The notes under the pieces were generated by a model. The model saw nothing but the letters and a program-made list of their open reading frames with translations, was not told where the DNA came from and did no database searches. Shown here in pieces: positions 1 to 6,644 of a DNA stretch of 24,760 nt; position 1 is the stretch's first letter, and every line of letters starts with the position of its first letter. This DNA comes from JBGOUJ01 sp041477005 (GTDB lineage Bacteria > Acidobacteriota > Terriglobia > Bryobacterales > JACQDG01): the NCBI GenBank assembly GCA_041477005.1, contig JBGOUJ010000034.1:1-24760 (forward strand). The letters are read 5' to 3'. Made by a program: the position numbers and the translations under genes.

Positions 1-2
1 AC

Positions 3-125
3 CTGTTAAACCATCCGAACTTCGGTCTGCCGGGAATCACAGTGGGGAGTCCCAACTTTGGAACGATCAGCACCACGGTCAATGATGGCCGGATCATTCA
101 GTTGGGCTTGCAACTGCTGTTCTGA
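3..125 (+). CDS. TonB-dependent receptor, C-terminal end (partial)
   Basis: Only the last 40 residues are inside the window; the gene starts upstream. The tail contains LLNHPNFGLPG, a second NFG repeat (SPNFGTIS) and ends NDGRIIQLGLQLLF before TGA. This Asn-His-Pro-Asn-Phe-Gly plus amphipathic terminal strand ending in Phe is what I know from the C-termini of the large acidobacterial TonB-dependent receptors that carry an N-terminal carboxypeptidase-regulatory-like plug domain. The final Phe fits the outer-membrane beta-barrel insertion signal. It lies 63 nt before a secreted protein gene on the same strand and is probably the first step (outer-membrane uptake) of the catabolic cluster that follows. 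The substrate cannot be told from this fragment. Confidence 0.8.
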   Translation: MLNHPNFGLPGITVGSPNFGTISTTVNDGRIIQLGLQLLF

Positions 126-188
126 CTAAGCGCGGTAAACGTGCATGGCTGGCTCCAGCTTGGAAAAGAGCTTTTGAGGAGGATTGGG

Positions 189-1118
189 ATGAACTGGCTA
201 CGCAGAGTTCTGTCTTCTCGCGCCGGCGGAGGGCATGGGCTGACCGGCGTGATTCTCACTGCTGTGGTGATCGCAGGGACGCACGGGATCTCCCTAAACG
301 CGCAGCAACGAACAACGCGGCCGTTTGGAGGAACAGGCGCCTTTCCGGGAGTGGAAGAGAAGGTGCCTTCGTACACGATTCCGCCGTCGACCTATGATGG
401 GATCACCCCGGGTTTTCACAGAGCCCCGCAGGATGACTACAGATTGGGCCCCTCCCAGGAGGTCGAGACGTACCAGGAAGAGCACCGCGTTTACAAGTCG
501 CCGTTCCGCTACAAAAATGCCGCGATCGACTATTGGTGGGAATACAGCGAGAAGGGTGTGGAGATCCAGGCCGAGAGGGGATCCATCACCATCACGGAAA
601 CGAAGCCGATCGTTTCGGTAACAGTGGTAGGGAGCGGCTGCGAGACCCCGGGTTACAACATCGTAGAGTGGTGGAGTGAGGGAGAGGACAAGTGGGCGCC
701 TCGCGGGCAACTGATGAAGCGCCAGCGAATTGGCGACTTGAGAGGCCAGCATCCGCAGTTCCTGCATGGAGCGTTGATGACCCGGCAAAAATTCACCTCT
801 CTGGAAGAAGCCAACAAGCAACTGGAAATGATTCAGAATGCCGTCTACGCAAAGTCCTTCGGCTTTACGATTCCGGGCAGCGTGATGGGTGGAGACTACG
901 AGAATACCGCCTATTTTCGGATTGGAGACGCCAGAATTTTTGCAGAGGAGGCCAGCCAGAAAACCGGGGACGTACATCGGATGCCCCAAGGGAACCAGGA
1001 GTGCCATCGAGTTGTTATTCGCGCCGGAGGCATGGACATCGAAGAGGGGGGGAAAGGGCATCAATATTTTCCCAGTGATTATGCAGTGCGCCTGATCGAC
1101 ATTGTCGTGAAGAAGTGA
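189..1118 (+). CDS. secreted protein of unknown function (309 aa)
   Basis: I do not recognise a family. The ATG at 189 is preferred over the in-frame ATG at 141 because GAGGAGG lies at the right distance upstream and because the protein then begins with a signal peptide: positive start (MNWLRR), hydrophobic core VILTAVVIAG, and a likely cleavage site near NAQ. The mature part is rich in aromatic residues (YWWEYS, VEWWSE) and charged residues, with a beta-rich middle and two Cys (around GCETP and QECHR). No transmembrane helix, repeat or catalytic motif is obvious. Its stop is one nucleotide before the next ATG, so it is almost certainly cotranscribed with the M24-like gene and may act in the periplasm on the ligand taken up by the TonB receptor. 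That role is inference from position only. Confidence 0.75.
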   Translation: MNWLRRVLSSRAGGGHGLTGVILTAVVIAGTHGISLNAQQRTTRPFGGTGAFPGVEEKVPSYTIPPSTYDGITPGFHRAPQDDYRLGPSQEVETYQEEHRVYKSPFRYKNAAIDYWWEYSEKGVEIQAERGSITITETKPIVSVTVVGSGCETPGYNIVEWWSEGEDKWAPRGQLMKRQRIGDLRGQHPQFLHGALMTRQKFTSLEEANKQLEMIQNAVYAKSFGFTIPGSVMGGDYENTAYFRIGDARIFAEEASQKTGDVHRMPQGNQECHRVVIRAGGMDIEEGGKGHQYFPSDYAVRLIDIVVKK

Positions 1119-1119
1119 A

Positions 1120-2346
1120 ATGCCCGCTGAGCCTGCCGTTCACCCGGAGATCGAGCAGCGGCACAATAAGGTTCGAGCTTTCCTCGAGAAACAGAACCTG
1201 GGTGCGCTTTTCGCCTACTCGCCGCCGATGGAGCATAAATGGGGGCAAACCGGGCACGTGTCCTATCTGTCGGGCTGGGCAAATCACGACCGCATTGTCG
1301 ATTCGGCGGTCGTCATCCCTTCGCAGGGTCGTCCCGCCCTGCTGGTTGCCGGCTTGCCGTACATGCTGGAACAGATCGCCGACGTTTCGCCCCTGACGGA
1401 TCTGCGTTTGGTGCGCGCGGTCGACCCCCAGGCGGTGGCGGTGGCGCCCGGCCAGGGTGTCTCAGGCCAAGCGGCGATCCACGATTTCGCTTCCGAAACG
1501 CTGGCGATCCTGCGGGAGAACGGCAGCGACGGCAAGGATGTTGGAGTGGTCGGCGTAGAGAATATGGCCATGCCCTTTTACGAAGGCCTGTCCCGTGGGC
1601 TTGCTGGCAAGTTCAAGCGTGTCGCAGACATCGTAGCGAAATTACGATCCGTGAAGAGCCCCTTCGAAATTGCCCGGATGAAGGGCGCGGCCCATCTGAG
1701 CGATCTGGGCTTCCAGACTATGCTCCGGATGGCCCGGCCCGGGATGAGGGGCCTCGAAGTCGTCGCTGAAATGGAGCGCGTGGTCCGCCGGGAAGGCGCC
1801 GATCACGCCAAATACTGGATGGCGTCCGGCCCGCCCTCCGATTGGTCCGCCACCAGGCTGGACATCAAGCCCCATGAGCGTGTGCTCCAAGGGGGTGACT
1901 TGATGGCCTCTTGCTCTTATGTTGTGTACAAGGGCTACTGGTGCCACGGACACCGTACCGGCACGCTTCAGGCGCGCTGCCCGGAATTGGAGGCGCTCTG
2001 CACCATCGCCCGCGAAGCGCAGGAGGCAGGCCTGGAGAAGCTGAAGCCCGGTGAGCCAGTAGGAGAAATCGCCAGAGCCATCAGTCGGAGAGCCGCCAAA
2101 CAGGGTTTCGAGCTTCTGGGCGGGCGCATTGGTCACGGGATGGGGACCGATTACAGCGAGTTGCCGAATCTGGCTGAAAGCAACGAAAGCCTGCTCGAAT
2201 CGGGCATGACCGCCGTGATACATGCGACGTTCGCGCTGCCCGGCTCCGGCAAGATGTTCGTGCCCCTGGGCGACGTATGTCATGTGACCCCCGACGGGCC
2301 TGACTTCCTGATGGAGTTTCCGCGAACACCCTTTGTGGCCGGGTAA
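1120..2346 (+). CDS. creatinase/M24-fold hydrolase-like protein, metal site lost
   Basis: The 408-residue layout is that of the creatinase/prolidase (pita-bread) family: an N-terminal creatinase-type domain (about 10-165) and an M24 C-terminal domain (about 180-400). Family landmarks are visible: the linker ending KLRSVKSPFEIARMK, the GY..xxxRT segment at 272-280, GHGMG at 338-342 and GM at 362-363. The usual five metal ligands (Asp, Asp, His, Glu, Glu) are mostly absent: by my alignment the positions are S264, H276, H339 (kept), H368 and G384. A metal-dependent aminopeptidase is therefore unlikely. Creatinase is a metal-free member acting on a C-N bond, so a creatinase-like hydrolase of an unknown nitrogenous substrate is possible, but creatinase keeps the Glu of the fourth position and this protein does not. 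The start follows the previous stop by 1 nt and its stop overlaps the next ATG. Confidence 0.85.
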   Translation: MPAEPAVHPEIEQRHNKVRAFLEKQNLGALFAYSPPMEHKWGQTGHVSYLSGWANHDRIVDSAVVIPSQGRPALLVAGLPYMLEQIADVSPLTDLRLVRAVDPQAVAVAPGQGVSGQAAIHDFASETLAILRENGSDGKDVGVVGVENMAMPFYEGLSRGLAGKFKRVADIVAKLRSVKSPFEIARMKGAAHLSDLGFQTMLRMARPGMRGLEVVAEMERVVRREGADHAKYWMASGPPSDWSATRLDIKPHERVLQGGDLMASCSYVVYKGYWCHGHRTGTLQARCPELEALCTIAREAQEAGLEKLKPGEPVGEIARAISRRAAKQGFELLGGRIGHGMGTDYSELPNLAESNESLLESGMTAVIHATFALPGSGKMFVPLGDVCHVTPDGPDFLMEFPRTPFVAG

Positions 2347-3323
2347 TGATCACAGGCGCCTCAGTTCACGAGCGAATCGTCTCCACCGCGGCCATCGACC
2401 GAACGGCCATCGAGATTCTCGAGGGAATCGCCCCCGTTCAGATCGCCGACTCGCCGGAAGAGCAGACGATGATGGGTTTGCTTGAGGGCACGATCGGCCT
2501 GGTATGCAGGGGTGAAGGGAAGATCACCGGCCGCCTGATCGAAACATGCCGGACGCTGCGGGTTGTCGGGCGACCCGGCGCCGGGTATGACACGGTAGAC
2601 ATAGCCGCCGCGACGGCCCGAAAGATTCCTGTGGTCTACGCCCCGCTAAGCGCCTTCGCAGTCGCCGAAGGGGCGTTGGCCCTGTTGATGACCTTGGTCA
2701 AGCGGCTCCCGCTGTGTGATCAGATTGTCAAGACCGGTCAATGGCAGCGGCGTTATGAGCTCAAGACGGGCGACATGGCTGGACACACGATCGGCATCGT
2801 CGGTCTAGGTAAGATCGGCGCCTATCTGGCCAAGCTCGTCGGGCCGTTTGAGATGACGGTTCTCGGCTACGATCCGTTCGTCAGCCGGCAGCGTGGGCAC
2901 GAGCTGGGCGTCGAGGTGGTGGAGCTTCACGACCTTCTGCAGCGAAGTGACTACGTATCCCTTCATGTACCCCTCACCGAGCAGACGCGCGGATTGATCA
3001 ATCGAGATCGCCTTGCCGCGATGAAGAAGGGAGCGATCCTGATCAACACGTCACGCGGGGGGATCGTCGAGAGTCTCGACGTGCTGGCCGATGCCCTGCA
3101 GAGCGGCCAACTGGGAGCCGTGGGCCTGGACGTGTTTCCTGCCGAGCCTCCCGACGCCTCCCACCGGATATTCCAGGATCCCCGCTGTGTGTGTGCGCCA
3201 CACGTCGTGGGTGTGACTGCCGTTTCCATGGACCGGATCTATCGTTCCATGGCCAATGATATGGTCGCGGTGCTCTCGGGACAACGCCCAACCTACTGCG
3301 TCAACCCCGAGGTATTCGATTGA
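2346..3323 (+). CDS. D-isomer-specific 2-hydroxyacid dehydrogenase
   Basis: This is a 325-residue NAD(P)-dependent D-2-hydroxyacid dehydrogenase of the SerA/GyaR-like fold, interconverting a D-2-hydroxy acid and a 2-oxo acid. The nucleotide-binding GLGKIG is at 153-158 with an acidic residue (YD) at the end of the following strand, which favours NAD. The catalytic triad is in place: Arg237 in NTSRGG, Glu267 in FPAEPP and His286 in APHVVG. There is no C-terminal ACT domain, so a regulated phosphoglycerate dehydrogenase is less likely than a catabolic enzyme (phosphoglycerate, glyoxylate/hydroxypyruvate or sugar-acid type). The ATG shares its A with the TAA of the upstream gene (TAATGA-type overlap), indicating translational coupling. 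Its 2-oxo-acid product or substrate fits the aldolase encoded just downstream. Confidence 0.93.
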   Translation: MITGASVHERIVSTAAIDRTAIEILEGIAPVQIADSPEEQTMMGLLEGTIGLVCRGEGKITGRLIETCRTLRVVGRPGAGYDTVDIAAATARKIPVVYAPLSAFAVAEGALALLMTLVKRLPLCDQIVKTGQWQRRYELKTGDMAGHTIGIVGLGKIGAYLAKLVGPFEMTVLGYDPFVSRQRGHELGVEVVELHDLLQRSDYVSLHVPLTEQTRGLINRDRLAAMKKGAILINTSRGGIVESLDVLADALQSGQLGAVGLDVFPAEPPDASHRIFQDPRCVCAPHVVGVTAVSMDRIYRSMANDMVAVLSGQRPTYCVNPEVFD

Positions 3324-3389
3324 GCCTTCCGACCCGTTGACGGGCGCCGTCATCGCGGTCCCAACAAGCACCTATCGGAAGTGGGTGAT

Positions 3390-3527
3390 ATGAAAGACGA
3401 AGCGGTACACGGGCAAGAGATCCACCCAATTCGAACGGGCAGGCTCGGTGTGCCTGCGAAAGCAGCAGCCCGGGTCATCCAGAGGACGGCCATGCACCCA
3501 TGGTTTGGCGGACCCCTTCGCAACTGA
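3390..3527 (+). CDS. possible small protein, 45 aa
   Basis: A short ORF sits in the only wide gap of the left operon. It starts at an ATG preceded by a purine-rich GGAAGTGGGTG stretch and runs 45 codons to a TGA 16 nt before the GTG of the aldolase. The predicted peptide is basic (several Arg/Lys, pI clearly above neutral) with WFGGP near the end; no signal peptide, no membrane segment and no family recognised. It may be a real small protein, a leader ORF coupling translation to the aldolase, or chance. The frame was read directly; coding status is weakly supported. Confidence 0.25.
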   Translation: MKDEAVHGQEIHPIRTGRLGVPAKAAARVIQRTAMHPWFGGPLRN

Positions 3528-3543
3528 AAAGGGAACCCTGACA

Positions 3544-4332
3544 GTGCCCGATCGACTGCATCAGCTTCTGGAAGAGCACGGTGTCCTCTACGGTGTAATC
3601 TGCCGGGATACCACGCTCACTGATCTCGAGCTCTATCGTCAGGCCGGCTATCACATACTCTGGATCGATTTGGAACACGGATCGCTTCCCGTAGGAGAGG
3701 CGGTGCGACTCTGCCGTAGCATTGTACACATGGGAATGATCCCTTTGGCTCGAATCGCCGAGCCGCGGAAGGATCTGGTTTTTCCTTTGCTCGACGGGGG
3801 TTTCCAGATCCTTGTGCTGCCCGATGCCCGTGAGCCCAGCCAGGTTGCCGAATTAATCAGGTTGGGCAAGTTTCCTCCGCTCGGAGAGCGCGGCGTTTCT
3901 TCTACCAGCGCGAGCGTCGGCTTTGCTTTGGGCAGCGATCCACAAAGCGTCCTCCGTGAGGCCAATAAGGCCACACATTTCATGGTCCAGCTCGAGAGCG
4001 ATCAGGGGCTGGCCAACTTGAATGCGATCCTGCAAGTGGAGGGTGTCGATATGGTGACTGTCGGGCCCTTGGATTGGTCGGTCAGCCAGGGGCTTTTGGG
4101 AGATGGGGCCAAATCTGAGCTGGCGGACAGAGTGGATCGCGTCCTGGTCGCCGCCCGCCAGGCCGGCAAGCTGACGGCCGGAGTTGTGGGCGATGTGCAG
4201 CAGGCAAGAAACTATCTGGAACTGGGTGTACGGCTGCTCTTCCTGGGTGTGGATGTGGCTCTTAAGCGCAGGGCGTTCGCTGAAACCCTGGCCCGGTTCC
4301 AACAAGCGTTGAGCGGGGCGCAGCATTCCTGA
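3544..4332 (+). CDS. HpcH/HpaI family aldolase
   Basis: The protein is a class II (metal-dependent) 2-oxo-acid aldolase of the HpcH/HpaI family, which cleaves or forms 4-hydroxy-2-oxo acids to give pyruvate plus an aldehyde. A GTG start at 3544 is chosen because AAGGGA lies about 9 nt upstream and the resulting 262 residues match the family's length; a longer frame from 3448 would add 32 unrelated residues. Landmarks are WIDLEHGSL (about 40-48), LARI (about 74-77), the metal-ligand region MVQLES, and VDMVTVGPLDWS where a second acidic ligand is expected. It is 27 nt upstream of the SDR gene. Paired with the 2-hydroxyacid dehydrogenase it suggests breakdown of a hydroxylated or sugar-derived acid. 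The exact substrate is not readable. Confidence 0.88.
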   Translation: MPDRLHQLLEEHGVLYGVICRDTTLTDLELYRQAGYHILWIDLEHGSLPVGEAVRLCRSIVHMGMIPLARIAEPRKDLVFPLLDGGFQILVLPDAREPSQVAELIRLGKFPPLGERGVSSTSASVGFALGSDPQSVLREANKATHFMVQLESDQGLANLNAILQVEGVDMVTVGPLDWSVSQGLLGDGAKSELADRVDRVLVAARQAGKLTAGVVGDVQQARNYLELGVRLLFLGVDVALKRRAFAETLARFQQALSGAQHS

Positions 4333-4359
4333 AGAACCGGGAAAGGAGACGGTCTAGCT

Positions 4360-5127
4360 ATGCGACTCGCCGGGCGAGTGGCGCTGGTGACAGGAGCCGG
4401 ACAAGGGATTGGCCGGGCTATAGCTCATGCCCTCGCCGGAGCAAGCGCTGCCGTCGCCGTCAACTCCTTAAGCGGGGACTCGGCTGAGCACACCTGCCGT
4501 GAACTCCAGGATCTGGGATTCCAGGCATTGGCTGTTCCCGCAGATGCCTCTTGCGACTCGGCCGTATCCAGCCTGGTCCAGGAGGTCAATCGTGAGCTGG
4601 GGCCCATCGACATCCTGGTCAACAATGCTGCTGCCCCAGCCTCCTCCTCTCCTTTTGAAAAGAGCACTCTTGCTGACCAGAACAATGAACTGGTGACCTT
4701 ATTGGCCACCTTCACCTGCAGCCGGCATGTGTGCTCCGGCATGATCAAACGTCGCACCGGTCGAATTGTAAACATCTCCTCCATCGCCGGCCGGCACGGA
4801 ATGCCTCTCCGCGCCGTCTACTCCGCCGCCAACGCGGGGATCGATGCGTTCACCCGAAGCCTCGCCAAGGAATTGGGTCCTTTCGGCATCACGGTGAATT
4901 CCGTCGCCCCAGGGGCCACAGAAACACCGCGATTTCGAGCACGCAGCCCTGAGGTTCGCGAATCGGTCCTCCGTGCTGTCGCCCTCAAGCGCTTTGCCGA
5001 ACCGGAAGAGATCGCCCAGGCAGTTGTGTTCCTGGCGAGCGACCAAGCCGCTTACATCAACGGCGCCATACTGGACGTTGATGGCGGGTTTTGCGGTTAT
5101 ATGCCTCCAGAGACTGGCTGCGGGTGA
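4360..5127 (+). CDS. short-chain dehydrogenase/reductase with altered catalytic tetrad
   Basis: This 255-residue protein has the classical SDR (FabG-like) fold. The cofactor motif TGAGQGIG is at 11-18, the NNA motif at 88-90, Ser141 in NISSIAG and Tyr154 in the active-site helix. Two members of the usual Asn-Ser-Tyr-Lys tetrad are changed: the Asn expected in the helix before the Ser is Thr113 (LVTLLATF), and the Lys expected four residues after Tyr is Asn158 (YSAANAG). The C-terminal substrate region and the terminal VDGGF are intact. A good Shine-Dalgarno (GGAAAGGAG) precedes the ATG. It is either a poorly active or specialised oxidoreductase or a binding protein on an SDR scaffold. The gene is in the same operon as the aldolase and ends 50 nt before the TPR gene. 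Confidence 0.9.
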   Translation: MRLAGRVALVTGAGQGIGRAIAHALAGASAAVAVNSLSGDSAEHTCRELQDLGFQALAVPADASCDSAVSSLVQEVNRELGPIDILVNNAAAPASSSPFEKSTLADQNNELVTLLATFTCSRHVCSGMIKRRTGRIVNISSIAGRHGMPLRAVYSAANAGIDAFTRSLAKELGPFGITVNSVAPGATETPRFRARSPEVRESVLRAVALKRFAEPEEIAQAVVFLASDQAAYINGAILDVDGGFCGYMPPETGCG

Positions 5128-5177
5128 CTGAGACGGTCGCGTCCGGCCGCGGCGAGGCCATTGATATAGTTATCATC

Positions 5178-6644
5178 ATGCATGGTAGCTTGCAGTCAGG
5201 TGTGGGAAAGTTGCTGCTGGCCGCCGCCCTGTTTTCCGAAGTCCCTGCGGGCGCGGAGCGCCCCATGGCTACCTCCTGTTTGAGTCTTTCGGAACTGGAA
5301 AACTTGAAGCCCGCCATCCGGGAAAGGGTTCAAAAGTCCTACCAAGAGGAACAGGCCAAACCGGCCAGTGCGGAAGCCAAGGGACGGCTGGGAGAGATTC
5401 TAGAGGCGTATGAGCAGTTCCACCTTGCGTCAGTCTGTTACCAGCGTGCTGCCATTCTGGAACCAGGTTCGTTTCGGTGGGCCTATTACCTGGGAAGGTT
5501 GCAGAATTCGCTGGGGAAATCGATGGAGGCGGTGGCGGCGCTGCGCAAAGCCGTCGAGCTCGATCCCGATTATGCTCCTGCCCGGCAGAAGCTCGCCGAA
5601 GCCCTTCTTGCGGTTGGGGAATGGGAGGACGGCCGAAAGATCTATGAGAGGCTGCTCCGGCAGCACCCGGATTCGGCGGCGGCTCACTACGGGCTTGGTC
5701 GGACCCAATCGGCCAAGGGTGAACTGGCTGCCGCTGCTGCAAGTTACTCTCAAGCGTGCCGCTTGTGGCCGGACTTCGGGGCCGCTCACTACGCCCTGGC
5801 CATAACGTACCGCGATTTAGGTGAGAAAGCGAAGTCCCAAGAGCACTTCGCCTCCTTTCAACGCAATCCGGACGGCAGGCCTCCCCTGGAAGATCCTTTG
5901 ATGGAGGCGATTAACGCTCTCAAGTCCGGTTCCGACTACCACCTCGGCAGGGCCATCCAGTTCCAGAAGGCCGGTCGTTTCCAGGAGGCCGTCTCGGAGT
6001 TCGAGGAAGCGTTGGAGACGGACCCGCACTCTGCCTTGGCGCATGCCGGATTGCTTACCACCTATCTGAATCTGGCGCTGACGAGCCCCAACCTAGCTCC
6101 CCAGTACCTGAGCAAGGCCGAAGAACACTATCACGCCGCCGTCAAGATCGATCCATCCATGTGTGAAGTCCACCATGATTACGGAATACTGCTCGCCCGG
6201 CAAGGCAGGCAACGGGAGGCGGCTGACGCATTCAGGACGGCATTGCAGATTAACCCCTTCTACGCCGAGAGTCACAACTACCTCGGATTTCTTATGGCGG
6301 ATGAAGGGCTCTTGAGTGAAGCCGAAGACCATTTTAGGCTGGCCATAGAGAACAATCCTAATTTGCGTGCGGCCCATTTCGGCCTGGGCAAGATCCTTCA
6401 GGGCCAGGGGAAGAATACGGAGGCAATCCATCAGTTCCTGCAAACGGTTACCGTCGAGGACGAGAACACCCCCAGGTTTCTGTACAACCTCGCAGATGCT
6501 TATGCACGTACGGGGAGCCGCCCGAAGGCGATTCAATACGCAGAGCAGGCCAGGCGCTTGGCGACCTCTCTTGGGCAGACCGCCCTCGTAGTGGAAATAG
6601 AAGGGCTTCTGAAGGGCTTTGCAGGAACGGGCGCGTCGAAATGA
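5178..6644 (+). CDS. secreted tetratricopeptide-repeat protein
   Basis: The 488-residue protein is almost entirely TPR helices. A start at the ATG at 5178 gives a signal-peptide-like N-terminus (KLLLAAALFSEVPAGA); an earlier in-frame ATG at 5091 would overlap the SDR gene and mask that signal, so I reject it. TPR-type helix pairs recur from about residue 70 to the end, with the usual A/G at position 8 and P at the repeat end (VELDPDYAPARQKLAEALL, ALETDPHSALAHAGLL, LQINPFYAESHNYLG, IENNPNLRAAHFGLG). Its TGA overlaps the ATG of the CRTAC1 gene (ATGA). In acidobacteria secreted TPR proteins are often coded beside CRTAC1 proteins, so a shared extracytoplasmic complex or scaffold is a reasonable inference. 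Confidence 0.85.
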   Translation: MHGSLQSGVGKLLLAAALFSEVPAGAERPMATSCLSLSELENLKPAIRERVQKSYQEEQAKPASAEAKGRLGEILEAYEQFHLASVCYQRAAILEPGSFRWAYYLGRLQNSLGKSMEAVAALRKAVELDPDYAPARQKLAEALLAVGEWEDGRKIYERLLRQHPDSAAAHYGLGRTQSAKGELAAAAASYSQACRLWPDFGAAHYALAITYRDLGEKAKSQEHFASFQRNPDGRPPLEDPLMEAINALKSGSDYHLGRAIQFQKAGRFQEAVSEFEEALETDPHSALAHAGLLTTYLNLALTSPNLAPQYLSKAEEHYHAAVKIDPSMCEVHHDYGILLARQGRQREAADAFRTALQINPFYAESHNYLGFLMADEGLLSEAEDHFRLAIENNPNLRAAHFGLGKILQGQGKNTEAIHQFLQTVTVEDENTPRFLYNLADAYARTGSRPKAIQYAEQARRLATSLGQTALVVEIEGLLKGFAGTGASK

